DNA of 64,000 nt from contig JAODAQ010000018.1 of assembly GCA_025463515.1 (NCBI GenBank), forward strand, positions 1-64,000. The letters run 5' to 3'. The position numbers and the translations under genes are program-made. The notes beneath the pieces are model-generated. The model was given only the letters and a program-made list of their open reading frames with translations. It ran no database searches and was not told where the DNA came from. Source of the stretch: Rhodoglobus sp. (GTDB taxonomy: Bacteria; Actinomycetota; Actinomycetes; Actinomycetales; Microbacteriaceae). Shown piece by piece: positions 27,635 through 38,300 of this stretch; the first letter of the stretch is position 1; the number at the start of each line of letters is the position of its first letter.

Positions 27635-28611
27635 TCACCTGGTGGGCGCCCATCGCGTGGGCCGTGGCATCCGGCGCGGTCGTCGCGCTCGTGGTCTGGC
27701 AGGTGGGCCGGGCGCGCACGAAGGCCCGCGACCGCCTGCCCGTGGCCCATGCCGAACGGCTCACAGCCCTTCCCGCGTACCGCCGGGCGCTCGCCGCGTA
27801 CCGTGCGCTCGTGGTGGGCTTCGTCCTGTGCATCGTGGCGCTGATCGCCCTCAGCGCGGTGCTCACCGCCCGGCCCGCGACCGTGACGCTCTCGAGCCCC
27901 GAGCTGCACAACCGCGACATCGTGCTGTGCCTGGATGTCTCGGGCTCGATGATCTCCTACGACGCCGCCGTGCTCGACGTGTTCGACAGCCTCACCGAGG
28001 AGTTCACGGGGGAGCGGATCAGCCTCGTCGTGTTCAACGCCTCCGCGGTCACCTACTTCCCGCTCACGAACGACTACGACTACATCTCGCAGCAGCTCGA
28101 CCGGCTGGGTACCGAGCTCGCGGACGACGACCCCTCGTACTACGACGGCACCCTGCTCGGCAACGGCTCCTCGCTCGTGGGCGACGGCCTCGCCTCGTGC
28201 GTCACGCGGTTCGACCGCCAGCAGGACGAGCGCTCGCGATCGGTGATCCTCGTCAGCGACAACTTCATCGCGGGGGAGCAGATCTTCACCCTCCCGCAGG
28301 CCGCGGCGCTCGCGGTCGACCGCGGGGTGCGCGTCTACGGCATCAACCCGGGCGACTCGAGCGAGAAGGACTACCTGCGCGAGTACGCCGTCGAGTTCGA
28401 GAAGGCGATGAACGACTCCGGCGGGGCCTACTATCCGCTGAACGACCCTGCGGTCGTGCCCTCGGTCGTCGAGAGCATCGAGGCGGAGCAGGCGGCCGTG
28501 ATACCGGGTGCTCCGCTCGTCACCCGGACCGAGCATCCGGAGCTCTGGATCGTCCTGGCCTTCGTGGGGCTCGCCGGCCTCCTCCTGCTGGCCTGGAGGC
28601 TCAAGCGATGA
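27625..28611 (+). CDS. VWA-domain membrane protein, BatA-like
   Basis: The GTG at 27625 gives 328 residues; a GTG at 27631 forming a GTGA overlap is equally possible. Two N-terminal helices (about residues 8-25 and 58-80) and a C-terminal helix bracket an extracytoplasmic VWA domain with an intact MIDAS motif DVSGSM. The LVVFNASAVTYFPLT strand and a polar loop follow. BatA-type proteins assemble with BatB and MoxR in the envelope. The stop overlaps the next ATG. Confidence 0.88.
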   Translation: MEVITWWAPIAWAVASGAVVALVVWQVGRARTKARDRLPVAHAERLTALPAYRRALAAYRALVVGFVLCIVALIALSAVLTARPATVTLSSPELHNRDIVLCLDVSGSMISYDAAVLDVFDSLTEEFTGERISLVVFNASAVTYFPLTNDYDYISQQLDRLGTELADDDPSYYDGTLLGNGSSLVGDGLASCVTRFDRQQDERSRSVILVSDNFIAGEQIFTLPQAAALAVDRGVRVYGINPGDSSEKDYLREYAVEFEKAMNDSGGAYYPLNDPAVVPSVVESIEAEQAAVIPGAPLVTRTEHPELWIVLAFVGLAGLLLLAWRLKR

Positions 28612-29678
28612 TCGCCAACCCCGTCCTGCCCGGCTGGGCGCTCGCCCTCCTCGGCGTCGTCCTCGGCGGCTTCGCCCTGTGGCGGCTCATCGCCGTCCGT
28701 CGCGACCGCGCTCTCGCGCTGCACTGGCTCGCGCGCCTGGCCATGGTCGCGCTGCTGCTCGTGATCGCGGCCCGCCCGACCATCCCGACCGACGGGCAGG
28801 GGCCCAAGGCCTCCGGCGGCCTCGAGGTGTATGTCGTCGTCGACACCACGAGCAGCATGGCCGCCGAGGACTGGGGGGATGCCCTGCCGAGGCTCGACGG
28901 TGTCAAGGCCGACGTCGAGCAGCTCGTGGACGGGCTCGAGGGCGCGCAGTTCTCGCTCGTGACCTTCGACGCCGTCGCGGTGCAGCGGGTGCCGCTCACG
29001 AGCGACAGCTCGGCGATGATGTCGGCGGTCTCTGTGCTGCGGCAGGAGATCACCACCTACTCGCGGGGAAGTTCGATCGACGCGGCCGTGCCGGAGCTCG
29101 AGCAGCTGCTCGCGGACGCGAAGGCGCTCAACCCCGACCAGCGGCGCGTGCTCTTCTACCTCGGCGACGGCGAGCAGACGGCACAGGTCGAGCCGGGCTC
29201 GTTCGAGACCCTCGCGCCGTACCTCGAGGGCGGCGCGGTGCTCGGCTACGGGACGGAGGCGGGCGGGCGCATGCAGGAGTACTTCGGCGAGCAGCCCACC
29301 CAGTTCGGCGACACGGCGACGGGGGAGACCGCGGATCCGGCCGATCCGACCGACCTGCTGCCGCCCACCTACATCCAGGACCGGTCTGCGGCCGAGCCTG
29401 CCGACGCCCTCTCGCGCATCGACGAGGCCGCCCTGCAGACCGTCGCCGGCCAGCTCGGCGTGCAGTACCTGCACCGCACCGCCGGCGCCCCGGTCGCCCC
29501 CGCCCTCGCCGGGATCGACGTGGGGGAGCTCACGGTCCAGGAGGGCGAGCCCGACTCCGCGGTCGAGCTCTACTGGGTGTTCGTGATCCCCTTCGGCCTG
29601 CTCGCGCTGTTCGAGCTGTACTCGGTCGGCGGCGCGCTCCTCGAGCTGCGCCTGTCACAGGCGCGGAGGCGCTCATGA
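28608..29678 (+). CDS. VWA-domain membrane protein, BatB-like
   Basis: The ATG overlaps the preceding TGA (ATGA), giving 356 residues. Two N-terminal helices precede a VWA domain whose MIDAS reads DTTSSM, still compatible with metal binding. The domain ends near residue 310, followed by one C-terminal helix (LYWVFVIPFGLLALFELYSV). A loop rich in Asp/Pro (TADPADPTDLLPP) is present. It is the second VWA partner of the operon. Confidence 0.87.
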   Translation: MIANPVLPGWALALLGVVLGGFALWRLIAVRRDRALALHWLARLAMVALLLVIAARPTIPTDGQGPKASGGLEVYVVVDTTSSMAAEDWGDALPRLDGVKADVEQLVDGLEGAQFSLVTFDAVAVQRVPLTSDSSAMMSAVSVLRQEITTYSRGSSIDAAVPELEQLLADAKALNPDQRRVLFYLGDGEQTAQVEPGSFETLAPYLEGGAVLGYGTEAGGRMQEYFGEQPTQFGDTATGETADPADPTDLLPPTYIQDRSAAEPADALSRIDEAALQTVAGQLGVQYLHRTAGAPVAPALAGIDVGELTVQEGEPDSAVELYWVFVIPFGLLALFELYSVGGALLELRLSQARRRS

Positions 29679-30382
29679 GCCGGCCGCTGACCGTCGAGCG
29701 GCTGCGGCTTCGTCGCCGCCTGCTGTTCTGGCTGACCCTCCCCGTCGCGCTGTTCGCGATCTTCTGGGCGTTCAAGTTCCTGAGCCTCGCCCCCACGGCG
29801 CAGAACGCGATCGACGACTACGACGACGGGCTCTACGTCGCGAGCGAGGAAGCGTCGAGCTCGCTGCTCTTCCTCAACGTGGTCGAGCCGTACCTGCCGT
29901 ACTTCAACCGCGGCGACGCGTTCGCCGCCGACGAGTACTACGGACCCGCCACCGACGACTTCGAGAAGGCGCTCGAGCTCGCGCCGCAGGAGAAGAAGTG
30001 CGACGTGCGGCTCAACCTCGCACTGACCTGGGAGCGGTTCGGCGACGTCTACGTGCAGCTGGGCTACTACCAGGGCGCCGTGCAGCTGTACGAGGCATCG
30101 CAGGCGGTGCTGGATGACGCGGGCCCCGAGTGCGACCCGCCGCCGAACCAGGACGAGCTGAACGAGTCGAAGGACCGCGTCCAGGAGAAGAAGGACCAGG
30201 CCCAGCAGCAGAAGGACAACCAGGAGCAGCAGCCGCAGGAGGACGACGGCAAGAGCGAGCAGGAGAAGCAGCTCGAGCAGCTCGAGCAGCAGCAGCAGCA
30301 GGCCGCGCAGGAGAAGGCCGACCAGGAGTCGGACGACCGCGGCGAGGAGTCCGGCGGCTACTACACGGACAAGCCCTGGTGA
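29675..30382 (+). CDS. TPR-like membrane protein with Gln/Glu-rich C-terminus, BatC-like
   Basis: The ATG overlaps the preceding TGA. The 235-residue product has one N-terminal helix (about residues 16-36) and an outside domain whose helices (DFEKALELAPQEKKCDVRLN, LGYYQGAVQLYEASQAVLDD) resemble TPR repeats. From about residue 165 it is a highly charged, Gln/Glu/Lys-rich coiled-coil or disordered tail. In Bat operons the last gene is commonly a TPR protein. After its stop a 75-bp gap leads to nusA. Confidence 0.82.
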   Translation: MSRPLTVERLRLRRRLLFWLTLPVALFAIFWAFKFLSLAPTAQNAIDDYDDGLYVASEEASSSLLFLNVVEPYLPYFNRGDAFAADEYYGPATDDFEKALELAPQEKKCDVRLNLALTWERFGDVYVQLGYYQGAVQLYEASQAVLDDAGPECDPPPNQDELNESKDRVQEKKDQAQQQKDNQEQQPQEDDGKSEQEKQLEQLEQQQQQAAQEKADQESDDRGEESGGYYTDKPW

Positions 30383-30457
30383 TCGACCGGCTAAACTAGA
30401 GGTCGACATCCGGCGATCGTCCGTGATTCGCCCAAATCTGAATAGTGGAGGCCCTCA

Positions 30458-31450
30458 GTGGACATCGACCTGAGCGTGCTGCGCCTCATGGAGCGCGAGC
30501 GCGAGATCCCCTTCGAGGAGCTCGTGCAGATCATCGAGCAGGCGATCCTGACGGCCTACCTCAAGCACGTGAGCGAGAACGACAGGGATGCCGCCGTTCC
30601 CGCCGCCAGGGTCGTCCTCGACCGCAAGACCGGCAAGGTGAGCATCTTCGTCCCGGAGCTGGACGAGGAGGGCGCCGTCATCGGCGAGGCCGAGGAGGAC
30701 TCCCAGGACTTCGGCCGCATCGCCGCGTTCGCGGCCAAGCAGGTCATCAACCAGCGGCTGCGAGACATCGGCGACGACAAGGTGCTCGGCGAGTTCAAGG
30801 GCCGCGAGGGCGACATCGTCGCGGGCATCATCCAGCAGGGCCCGAACCCGCGCATGATCCACGTCGACCTCGGCACGATCGAGGCCATCCTCCCGCCCGA
30901 GGAGCAGGTCCCCGGTGAGGACTACGCCCACGGCACGCGCATCCGGGTGTACGTCACCGCGGTGAGCAAGGGGCTCAAGGGCCCGCAGATCACGGTGAGC
31001 CGCACGCATCCGGCGCTCGTGCGCAAGCTCTTCGCCCTCGAGGTGCCCGAGATCGCGAGCGGCATCGTCGAGATCACGTCGCTGGCGCGCGAGGCAGGCC
31101 ACCGCACGAAGATGGCAGTCCGCGCCCTCGAGCCCGGCGTCAACGCCAAGGGCGCCTGCATCGGCGAGCTCGGCCAGCGCGTGCGCGCCGTGAGCGCGGA
31201 GCTCAACAACGAGAAGATCGACATCGTCGACTATTCGGAGAACCTCGCGACCTTCGTCGCCAATGCGCTCTCGCCCGCCAAGGTCACGAGCTCGTACGTG
31301 ATCGACGAGGCCACCAAGGCAGTTCGCGCGCTCGTGCCCGACTACCAGCTCTCCCTCGCCATCGGCAAAGAGGGCCAGAACGCTCGGCTTGCAGCGAAAT
31401 TGACGGGTGCGCGCATCGATATCCAGCCCGACTCGATCCTCGAGGGCTGA
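30458..31450 (+). CDS. nusA: Transcription termination/antitermination factor NusA
   Basis: The 330-residue protein has the N-terminal RNA polymerase-binding domain ([20 protein letters not shown]), the S1 domain (about residues 125-195, with [15 protein letters not shown] at the boundary) and two KH domains ending in [20 protein letters not shown]. Acidic C-terminal repeats of enterobacteria are absent, as usual in actinobacteria. The GTG has GGAGG upstream. It is followed by ylxR and infB. The usual upstream partner rimP is missing; the Bat operon occupies that place. Confidence 0.95.
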   Translation: MDIDLSVLRLMEREREIPFEELVQIIEQAILTAYLKHVSENDRDAAVPAARVVLDRKTGKVSIFVPELDEEGAVIGEAEEDSQDFGRIAAFAAKQVINQRLRDIGDDKVLGEFKGREGDIVAGIIQQGPNPRMIHVDLGTIEAILPPEEQVPGEDYAHGTRIRVYVTAVSKGLKGPQITVSRTHPALVRKLFALEVPEIASGIVEITSLAREAGHRTKMAVRALEPGVNAKGACIGELGQRVRAVSAELNNEKIDIVDYSENLATFVANALSPAKVTSSYVIDEATKAVRALVPDYQLSLAIGKEGQNARLAAKLTGARIDIQPDSILEG

Positions 31451-31463
31451 TACCGGGGGTAGT

Positions 31464-31718
31464 ATGGAACCCGTTAGAACCTGCCTCGGCTGCCGCCAGC
31501 GCGCCGACACCTCCTCTTTGTTGAGAGTTGTTGCGAGCGGCGGAGAAGTCGTTCCGGATCCGTCCGCGACGCTTCCCGGCCGCGGCGCCTGGGTTCATCC
31601 CACCGTGAACTGTGTGGAAAGCGCGATCAAGAAGCGCGCTTTCGGCAGGGCACTCCGGGTGACTGAGGGGCTGAGCACAGAGCTTCTGATGACAACAATC
31701 CACCGACCAAAAGGCTGA
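31464..31718 (+). CDS. YlxR (DUF448) RNA-binding protein
   Basis: The 84-residue protein has the family motifs TCLGCRQR and GRGAWVHP, followed by [12 protein letters not shown], a basic RNA-binding surface. YlxR sits between nusA and infB in most Gram-positive genomes and has been linked to RNase P and ribosome function. The ATG at 31464 is preceded by CCGGGGG; in-frame codons upstream belong to the end of nusA. Confidence 0.9.
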   Translation: MEPVRTCLGCRQRADTSSLLRVVASGGEVVPDPSATLPGRGAWVHPTVNCVESAIKKRAFGRALRVTEGLSTELLMTTIHRPKG

Positions 31719-31770
31719 TTGAACCATGGACAACTAATGAGCGGCTCGAAATGAGTTCCGTCCACTAATC

Positions 31771-31795
31771 GTCTGTGCCCTGTCTGGGCGCAGAC
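31771..31795 (+). promoter_or_regulatory. Hairpin just upstream of the infB ribosome-binding site
   Basis: A 10-bp stem with one G-U pair (31771-31780 with 31786-31795, loop TGTCT) ends 16 bases before the infB GTG, next to the Shine-Dalgarno CAGGAGA. The 92-bp gap holds no gene. It could be a processing or translational control site. Confidence 0.4.
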
Positions 31796-31810
31796 TCAGA
31801 CAGGAGAATT

Positions 31811-34537
<2,727 letters not shown>

Positions 34538-34548
34538 TTCCCCGTGGT

Positions 34549-34656
34549 GCGGATGCGAGTCGGGGTTCTTCTCCGACTCGCATCCGGCGGCCTCGCAAGC
34601 TCGGTCGCTGCCAGACCCAGCCAGCGAGTCGGACAAGAACCCCGACTCGCATCCGC
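34549..34656. repeat. Nested inverted repeats after infB, possible terminator
   Basis: Bases 34549-34570 are the exact reverse complement of 34635-34656 (22 bp). Inside, 34550-34563 pair with 34573-34586 (14 bp) around the loop GGTTCTTCT. Thus three related copies of the CGGATGCGAGTCGG motif can form two alternative structures. The short hairpin 12 bp after the infB stop is a likely terminator or attenuator before rbfA. Confidence 0.7.
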
Positions 34657-34657
34657 T

Positions 34658-34691
34658 GGTTGAGTAGGCCCGCTAGGGCCGTATCGAAACC
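34658..34691 (+). repeat. Dispersed palindromic repeat, single 34-bp unit
   Basis: Begins GGTTGAGTAG, has a GGCC...GGCC inner palindrome, and ends CGTATCGAAACC. It is one half of the two-unit repeats found elsewhere in the window and lies 21 bp before rbfA. Confidence 0.8.
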
Positions 34692-34712
34692 TCGTTGAGG
34701 GAGTACAAGGAA

Positions 34713-35174
34713 ATGGCTGACGCAGCACGCGCCGCGAAGATGGCGGACCGCATCAAGGTCATCGTTGCTAAGACGCTGGAGCGCGGAGTCAAAGACCCGC
34801 GCATGGGGTTCGTGACCATTACCGATGTGCGGGTCACGGGCGACCTGCAGCACGCCTCGATCTTCTACACGGTGTACGGCAGCGACGAAGAGCGCGCAGA
34901 CACTGCGGCGGCTCTGAAGTCGGCGACCGGGATGCTCCGCAGCGAGGTCGGCAAGAACATCACTGCACGGCTCACGCCGAGCCTCGAGTTCATCGCCGAC
35001 GGAATCCCCGAGAACGCCGCCCTCATCGACTCGCTCCTGACCGAGGCCGCCGCGCGCGACGCCGAGGTCGAGAGCCTCAAGCAGACCGCGCAGTACGCCG
35101 GCGACGAGGATCCCTATGTCAAGCCGCGGGTCATCGCCGACGACGACGAACAAGAAGAGCCCGAGGGCAACTAG
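34713..35174 (+). CDS. rbfA: Ribosome-binding factor A
   Basis: The ATG at 34713 (AAGG upstream) gives 153 residues; an in-frame start 18 bases upstream lies closer to the repeat and lacks a ribosome-binding site. The KH-type fold is evident in RIKVIVAKTLERGVKDPRMGFVTITDVRVTGD, followed by the strand of TPSLEFIADG. It assists 16S rRNA maturation and 30S assembly. A charged acidic tail follows the core. truB, normally next, is more than 6 kb downstream. Confidence 0.94.
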   Translation: MADAARAAKMADRIKVIVAKTLERGVKDPRMGFVTITDVRVTGDLQHASIFYTVYGSDEERADTAAALKSATGMLRSEVGKNITARLTPSLEFIADGIPENAALIDSLLTEAAARDAEVESLKQTAQYAGDEDPYVKPRVIADDDEQEEPEGN

Positions 35175-35179
35175 CTCGC

Positions 35180-35662
35180 ATGCGTATCAAGGTACGGCGC
35201 GCTGTAGTCGACGACGCTGAGGCGATCGCGGGCATCCATGTCACAGCGTGGCGGGAGACCTATGCGCACCTCGTGAGCGCCGAGAAGCTTGCGGCGCTGA
35301 ATCCAGACGACCGGGTCGAGCGGTGGCGCGAGATCATCACGGGCCCGGAGGAGACGGCGTGGATCGCCGAGTTGGACGGGGTTCCCGTCGGTTGGGCGAC
35401 GACGTCCTCGCGGGATGCTGCCGTCGAACCACGCGGCCTTGAGCTCAACGGCATTTACGCTCTGGCTACCGTCCATGGGTCCGGAGTGGGACAGGCGCTG
35501 CTGGATCGCGCGATCGGTATCGGTGGCGCGTACCTGTGGGCGGCCTCCGACAACCCGCGCGCGCAGGCTTTCTATCGCCGCAACGGCTTCAGTCCCGACG
35601 GCGAGTCACGTGACTACGAGTTGCTCGCGACGTCGGTGCCGATCGTTCGCTGGGTGCGCTGA
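35180..35662 (+). CDS. GNAT-family N-acetyltransferase
   Basis: The 160-residue protein has the GNAT fold: IRRAVVDDAEAIAGIHV-like beginning, the acetyl-CoA binding region with VHGSGVGQALLDRAI (Q/RxxGxG/A-type) and NPRAQAFYRRNGFSPDG near the end. It starts five bases after rbfA without a ribosome-binding site. It ends four bases before the convergent glycosylase. The acceptor substrate is unknown. Confidence 0.9.
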   Translation: MRIKVRRAVVDDAEAIAGIHVTAWRETYAHLVSAEKLAALNPDDRVERWREIITGPEETAWIAELDGVPVGWATTSSRDAAVEPRGLELNGIYALATVHGSGVGQALLDRAIGIGGAYLWAASDNPRAQAFYRRNGFSPDGESRDYELLATSVPIVRWVR

Positions 35663-35665
35663 GCG

Positions 35666-36547
35666 CTACTTCAGCAGCCTCGACAGCACCCGGTCGGCCA
35701 GGGGTTTGCCGCCGGTCTGGCAGGTGGGGCAGTACTCGAGCGTGGAGTCTGCGAACTTGACCTGCCGCACGGTGTCGCCGCAGACCGGGCACGGCAGGCC
35801 CGCGCGGCCGTGCACCTGCAGGTTCGTCTTCTTCTCGGCCTTCAGCTCCGAGGCGGCCAGGCCGTCCGCGCGCGCGACCGCGGCGCGCAGCGTCTCCTGC
35901 ATCGCGGCGTAGAGGCGCTCGACCTCCTCGGGCGTCATCGCGGCGGGCTTGTACGGCGACATCTTCGCTGCGTGCAGGATCTCGTCGGAGTACGCGTTCC
36001 CGATCCCCGCGATGATCGACTGGCTGCGCAGCACCCCCTTGATCTGCGAGCGGCCCTGCTTCGACAGGATGCCCGCGAGCACGTCGACCGTGAAGCCCGG
36101 GTCGAGCGGGTCGGGGCCAAGAGTGGCGACTCGCTCCACGTCCTGCGGGTCACGTACGAGGTGGATCGCGAGCGACTTCTTCGTGCCCGCCTCCGTGAGG
36201 TCGAACCCGGACCCGTCGTCGAGCACGAGCCGCGCCGCGAGCGGACCCTTGCCGCCCGGCCGGCCGGTGCCGGGGGTGGGCGCCGAGTCCCGCCAGCGCA
36301 GCCAGCCGGCACGGGCGAGGTGGATGAGGAGGTGGAGCTCCCCACTGTGCTCGTCGGAGAAGGCTATGTCGAGGTACTTGCCGTGGCGGGTGACGTCGGC
36401 CACGGGCATCCCGTGCAGCACTGTGACTGGCGGGTCGAAGGTCTTGAGCGCCGCGAACGACACGAGCATGAGCTTGTCCACGGTGTGCCCGGCGAGCCGG
36501 CCGCGCAGGTCGGTCACGAGGGCTTGCACTTCGGGAAGCTCTGGCAC
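35666..36547 (-). CDS. Fpg/Nei-family DNA glycosylase/AP lyase
   Basis: The 293-residue base-excision repair enzyme starts GTG-CCA-GAG, giving the mature N-terminal PELPEV with catalytic Pro2 and Glu3. The H2TH region contains GRSQIKGVLRSQSIIAGIGNAYSDEILH, and a C-terminal zinc finger (CPVC...CPTCQTGGKPLADR) follows. It removes oxidised bases and nicks the strand. Whether the specificity is Fpg-like (8-oxoG) or Nei-like cannot be fixed by eye. It lies next to mutY, its functional partner in oxidative damage repair. Confidence 0.92.
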   Translation of the reverse strand: MPELPEVQALVTDLRGRLAGHTVDKLMLVSFAALKTFDPPVTVLHGMPVADVTRHGKYLDIAFSDEHSGELHLLIHLARAGWLRWRDSAPTPGTGRPGGKGPLAARLVLDDGSGFDLTEAGTKKSLAIHLVRDPQDVERVATLGPDPLDPGFTVDVLAGILSKQGRSQIKGVLRSQSIIAGIGNAYSDEILHAAKMSPYKPAAMTPEEVERLYAAMQETLRAAVARADGLAASELKAEKKTNLQVHGRAGLPCPVCGDTVRQVKFADSTLEYCPTCQTGGKPLADRVLSRLLK

Positions 36548-36573
36548 CCCTCCAGTCTCGCCGAAACCCGGCG

Positions 36574-36660
36574 GGTTGAGTAGGCCGCCCGCGGCCGTAT
36601 CGAAACCTCGGACCGTCCAACCGGTTTCGATACGCGCGCCAGAGCGCGCTACTCAACCCG
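36574..36660. repeat. Dispersed palindromic repeat, two inverted units
   Basis: Unit 1 (36574-36607) begins GGTTGAGTAG and ends GTATCGAAACC. Unit 2 (36623-36658) is the inverted form, GGTTTCGATACG to CTACTCAACC. Each unit also has its own GC-rich inner palindrome. It fills the space between the Fpg/Nei start and the mutY stop. Confidence 0.9.
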
Positions 36661-36661
36661 C

Positions 36662-37525
36662 CTAGGGGAGTTCGTAGCCGCCAGCCGCGCGCACCGCCAG
36701 CCCGTCGGCGACGAGGCCCGCGAGGGCGCGCTCCCGCTGTGCCGCGTCGGGCCACAGCGACTCGACCTCTGCGGCGGTGACCGGGATGTCGCTGCCGCGC
36801 AGTTCCGCCATGATGAGGCCGCGCACCTGCCGGTCGCTGCCCTCGAACGCGGCCTGCACCGCGGCGCGCGGGCCCTCGTAGGGCGGGTAGCCGTCCGCCC
36901 GCCAGCGGCACGAGTCCGCGAGGGGGCAGGTTCCGCACCGCGGCGCTCGGGCGGTACACACGATCGCGCCGAGCTCCATCATTCCGGCGTTGAAGAGGCG
37001 GGCATCCGTCTCGTCGACCGGCAGCAGCGCCTCCATTGCCGCGAGGTCCCGGCGGGTCGAGGGCGGGCCGGCCTCGGCCTGGCCGAGCACGGCGCGGGCG
37101 ATGACGCGCCGCACGTTGGTGTCGACGACCGGATGCCGCAGGCCGAACGCGAACGCCGCGACGGCCCGTGCCGTGTAGTCGCCGATGCCGGGCAGGGCCA
37201 GTAGCTCGTCGACGTCGGACGGCACGACGCCCCCGTGCCGCTCGGTGATGGCGACGGCCGCCGCGTGCAGCCGCAGCGCCCGCCGAGGGTAGCCGAGCCG
37301 CTCCCACGCGCGCACCGCGTCGCCCGCGGGAGAGGCCGCGAGGTCGGCCGGGGTCGGCCACCGCTCCAGCCACAGCTCGAGCCGCGGGATCACGCGCGCG
37401 ACCGGAGTCTGCTGCAGCATGATCTCGCTGACGAGGATGCCCCACGCCCCGAAATCGGGCGCGCGCCACGGCAGGTCGCGGCGGTTAGCCAGGAACCACT
37501 CGTTCACGACCGGGGCAATGGGCAC
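36662..37525 (-). CDS. mutY: A/G-specific adenine glycosylase MutY
   Basis: The 287-residue protein removes adenine mispaired with 8-oxoguanine. The catalytic Glu is in VSEIMLQQTPVARV, the helix-hairpin-helix is LLALPGIGDYTARAVAAFAFG, the catalytic Asp is in PVVDTNVRRV, and the [4Fe-4S] cluster is CTARAPRCGTCPLADSC. The C-terminal NUDIX-like domain of E. coli MutY is lacking, so it belongs to the short form. The start is GTG with TAGGTT six bases upstream and no ribosome-binding site (leaderless), in a promoter shared with the divergent kinase gene. Confidence 0.95.
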   Translation of the reverse strand: MPIAPVVNEWFLANRRDLPWRAPDFGAWGILVSEIMLQQTPVARVIPRLELWLERWPTPADLAASPAGDAVRAWERLGYPRRALRLHAAAVAITERHGGVVPSDVDELLALPGIGDYTARAVAAFAFGLRHPVVDTNVRRVIARAVLGQAEAGPPSTRRDLAAMEALLPVDETDARLFNAGMMELGAIVCTARAPRCGTCPLADSCRWRADGYPPYEGPRAAVQAAFEGSDRQVRGLIMAELRGSDIPVTAAEVESLWPDAAQRERALAGLVADGLAVRAAGGYELP

Positions 37526-37531
37526 CCGTCA

Positions 37532-37541
37532 AACCTAGACT
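37532..37541. promoter_or_regulatory. Overlapping bidirectional -10 elements for mutY and the P-loop kinase gene
   Basis: TAGGTT on the minus strand (37532-37537) and TAGACT on the plus strand (37536-37541) share the central TA. Each lies six bases from its start codon, and the two codons are 22 bp apart. Neither side has a Shine-Dalgarno, so both mRNAs are expected to be leaderless and to compete for polymerase. Confidence 0.65.
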
Positions 37542-37547
37542 GGGCTT

Positions 37548-38207
37548 ATGGCCCAGTGGACGCCCCTCAAACGCGACACCCTCGACTCGCTCGCCGACGA
37601 GTTCCTGCACAACTACGCCAAGGGCCGCACCCTCCTCGCCGTAGACGGCATCGACGGCGCGGGCAAGCGCCCGTTCGCGGATGCCCTCGCCGAACGGCTG
37701 GGGCGCGGCGGCCACGCGGTGTTCCGGGCGTCGATCGACAGGTTCCACCGCCCGCGCGCCGAGCGGTACGTCCGCGGCGAGGACTCGGCCGAGGGGTACT
37801 ACCGCGACTCCTTCGACTACGAGCTGTTCCGGCGCGTGCTCGTCGAGCCGTTCAAGCTCGGCGGCAGCACCGGCTTCGTGACCGCGGCCTTCGACGTCGA
37901 GCGCGACCGGCAGGTCGAGATGGACTGGAAGACCGGCCCGCAGGATGCCACTCTCGTGGTCGACGGCGCATTCCTGAACCGCCCCGAGCTGCGCGGCCTC
38001 TGGAACTGGTCGATCTGGCTCGACGCCTCCGACGAGCAGGCCGCCGCGCGGCTGTTCGAGCTTGACGGCGCCGCCGGGCAGAGCCCGCGGTACGCGGCCG
38101 GGCAGAAGCTGTACCTCGCCGAGGCGAACCCCCGTGCGCGGGCGTCGGCCATCGTGGACAACACCGACCCCGAGCATCCGCGCCGCGTCTTCACGGACTC
38201 CTGTTAG
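37548..38207 (+). CDS. Uridine kinase-like P-loop protein with altered Walker A
   Basis: The 219-residue protein has the layout of actinobacterial uridine-kinase-like NTPases: Walker A-like VDGIDGAGKRPFAD, substrate-region FRASIDRFHRPRAERY, YRDSFDYELFRRVLVEP, and Walker B-like LVVDGAFLNRPEL. The residue after the Walker Lys is Arg (GKR) instead of Ser/Thr, which normally ligates magnesium, so kinase activity is uncertain. It is leaderless and divergent from mutY. Confidence 0.8.
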   Translation: MAQWTPLKRDTLDSLADEFLHNYAKGRTLLAVDGIDGAGKRPFADALAERLGRGGHAVFRASIDRFHRPRAERYVRGEDSAEGYYRDSFDYELFRRVLVEPFKLGGSTGFVTAAFDVERDRQVEMDWKTGPQDATLVVDGAFLNRPELRGLWNWSIWLDASDEQAAARLFELDGAAGQSPRYAAGQKLYLAEANPRARASAIVDNTDPEHPRRVFTDSC

Positions 38208-38212
38208 TCGCC

Positions 38213-38300
38213 GGTTGAGCAGGCCGCCCGCGGCCGTATCGACACCAGAACCGCACGAGCACAGGGTTTCGATATGGCGCTGGCGCGCCTACTCAACCCG
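38213..38300. repeat. Dispersed palindromic repeat, two inverted units
   Basis: Unit 1 at 38213-38246 (GGTTGAGCAG to CGACACC, slightly diverged) and inverted unit 2 at 38265-38298 (GGTTTCGATATG to CTACTCAACC). Unit 2 overlaps the 3' end of the ketopantoate reductase gene and supplies its last codons and TAG stop. Confidence 0.9.
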
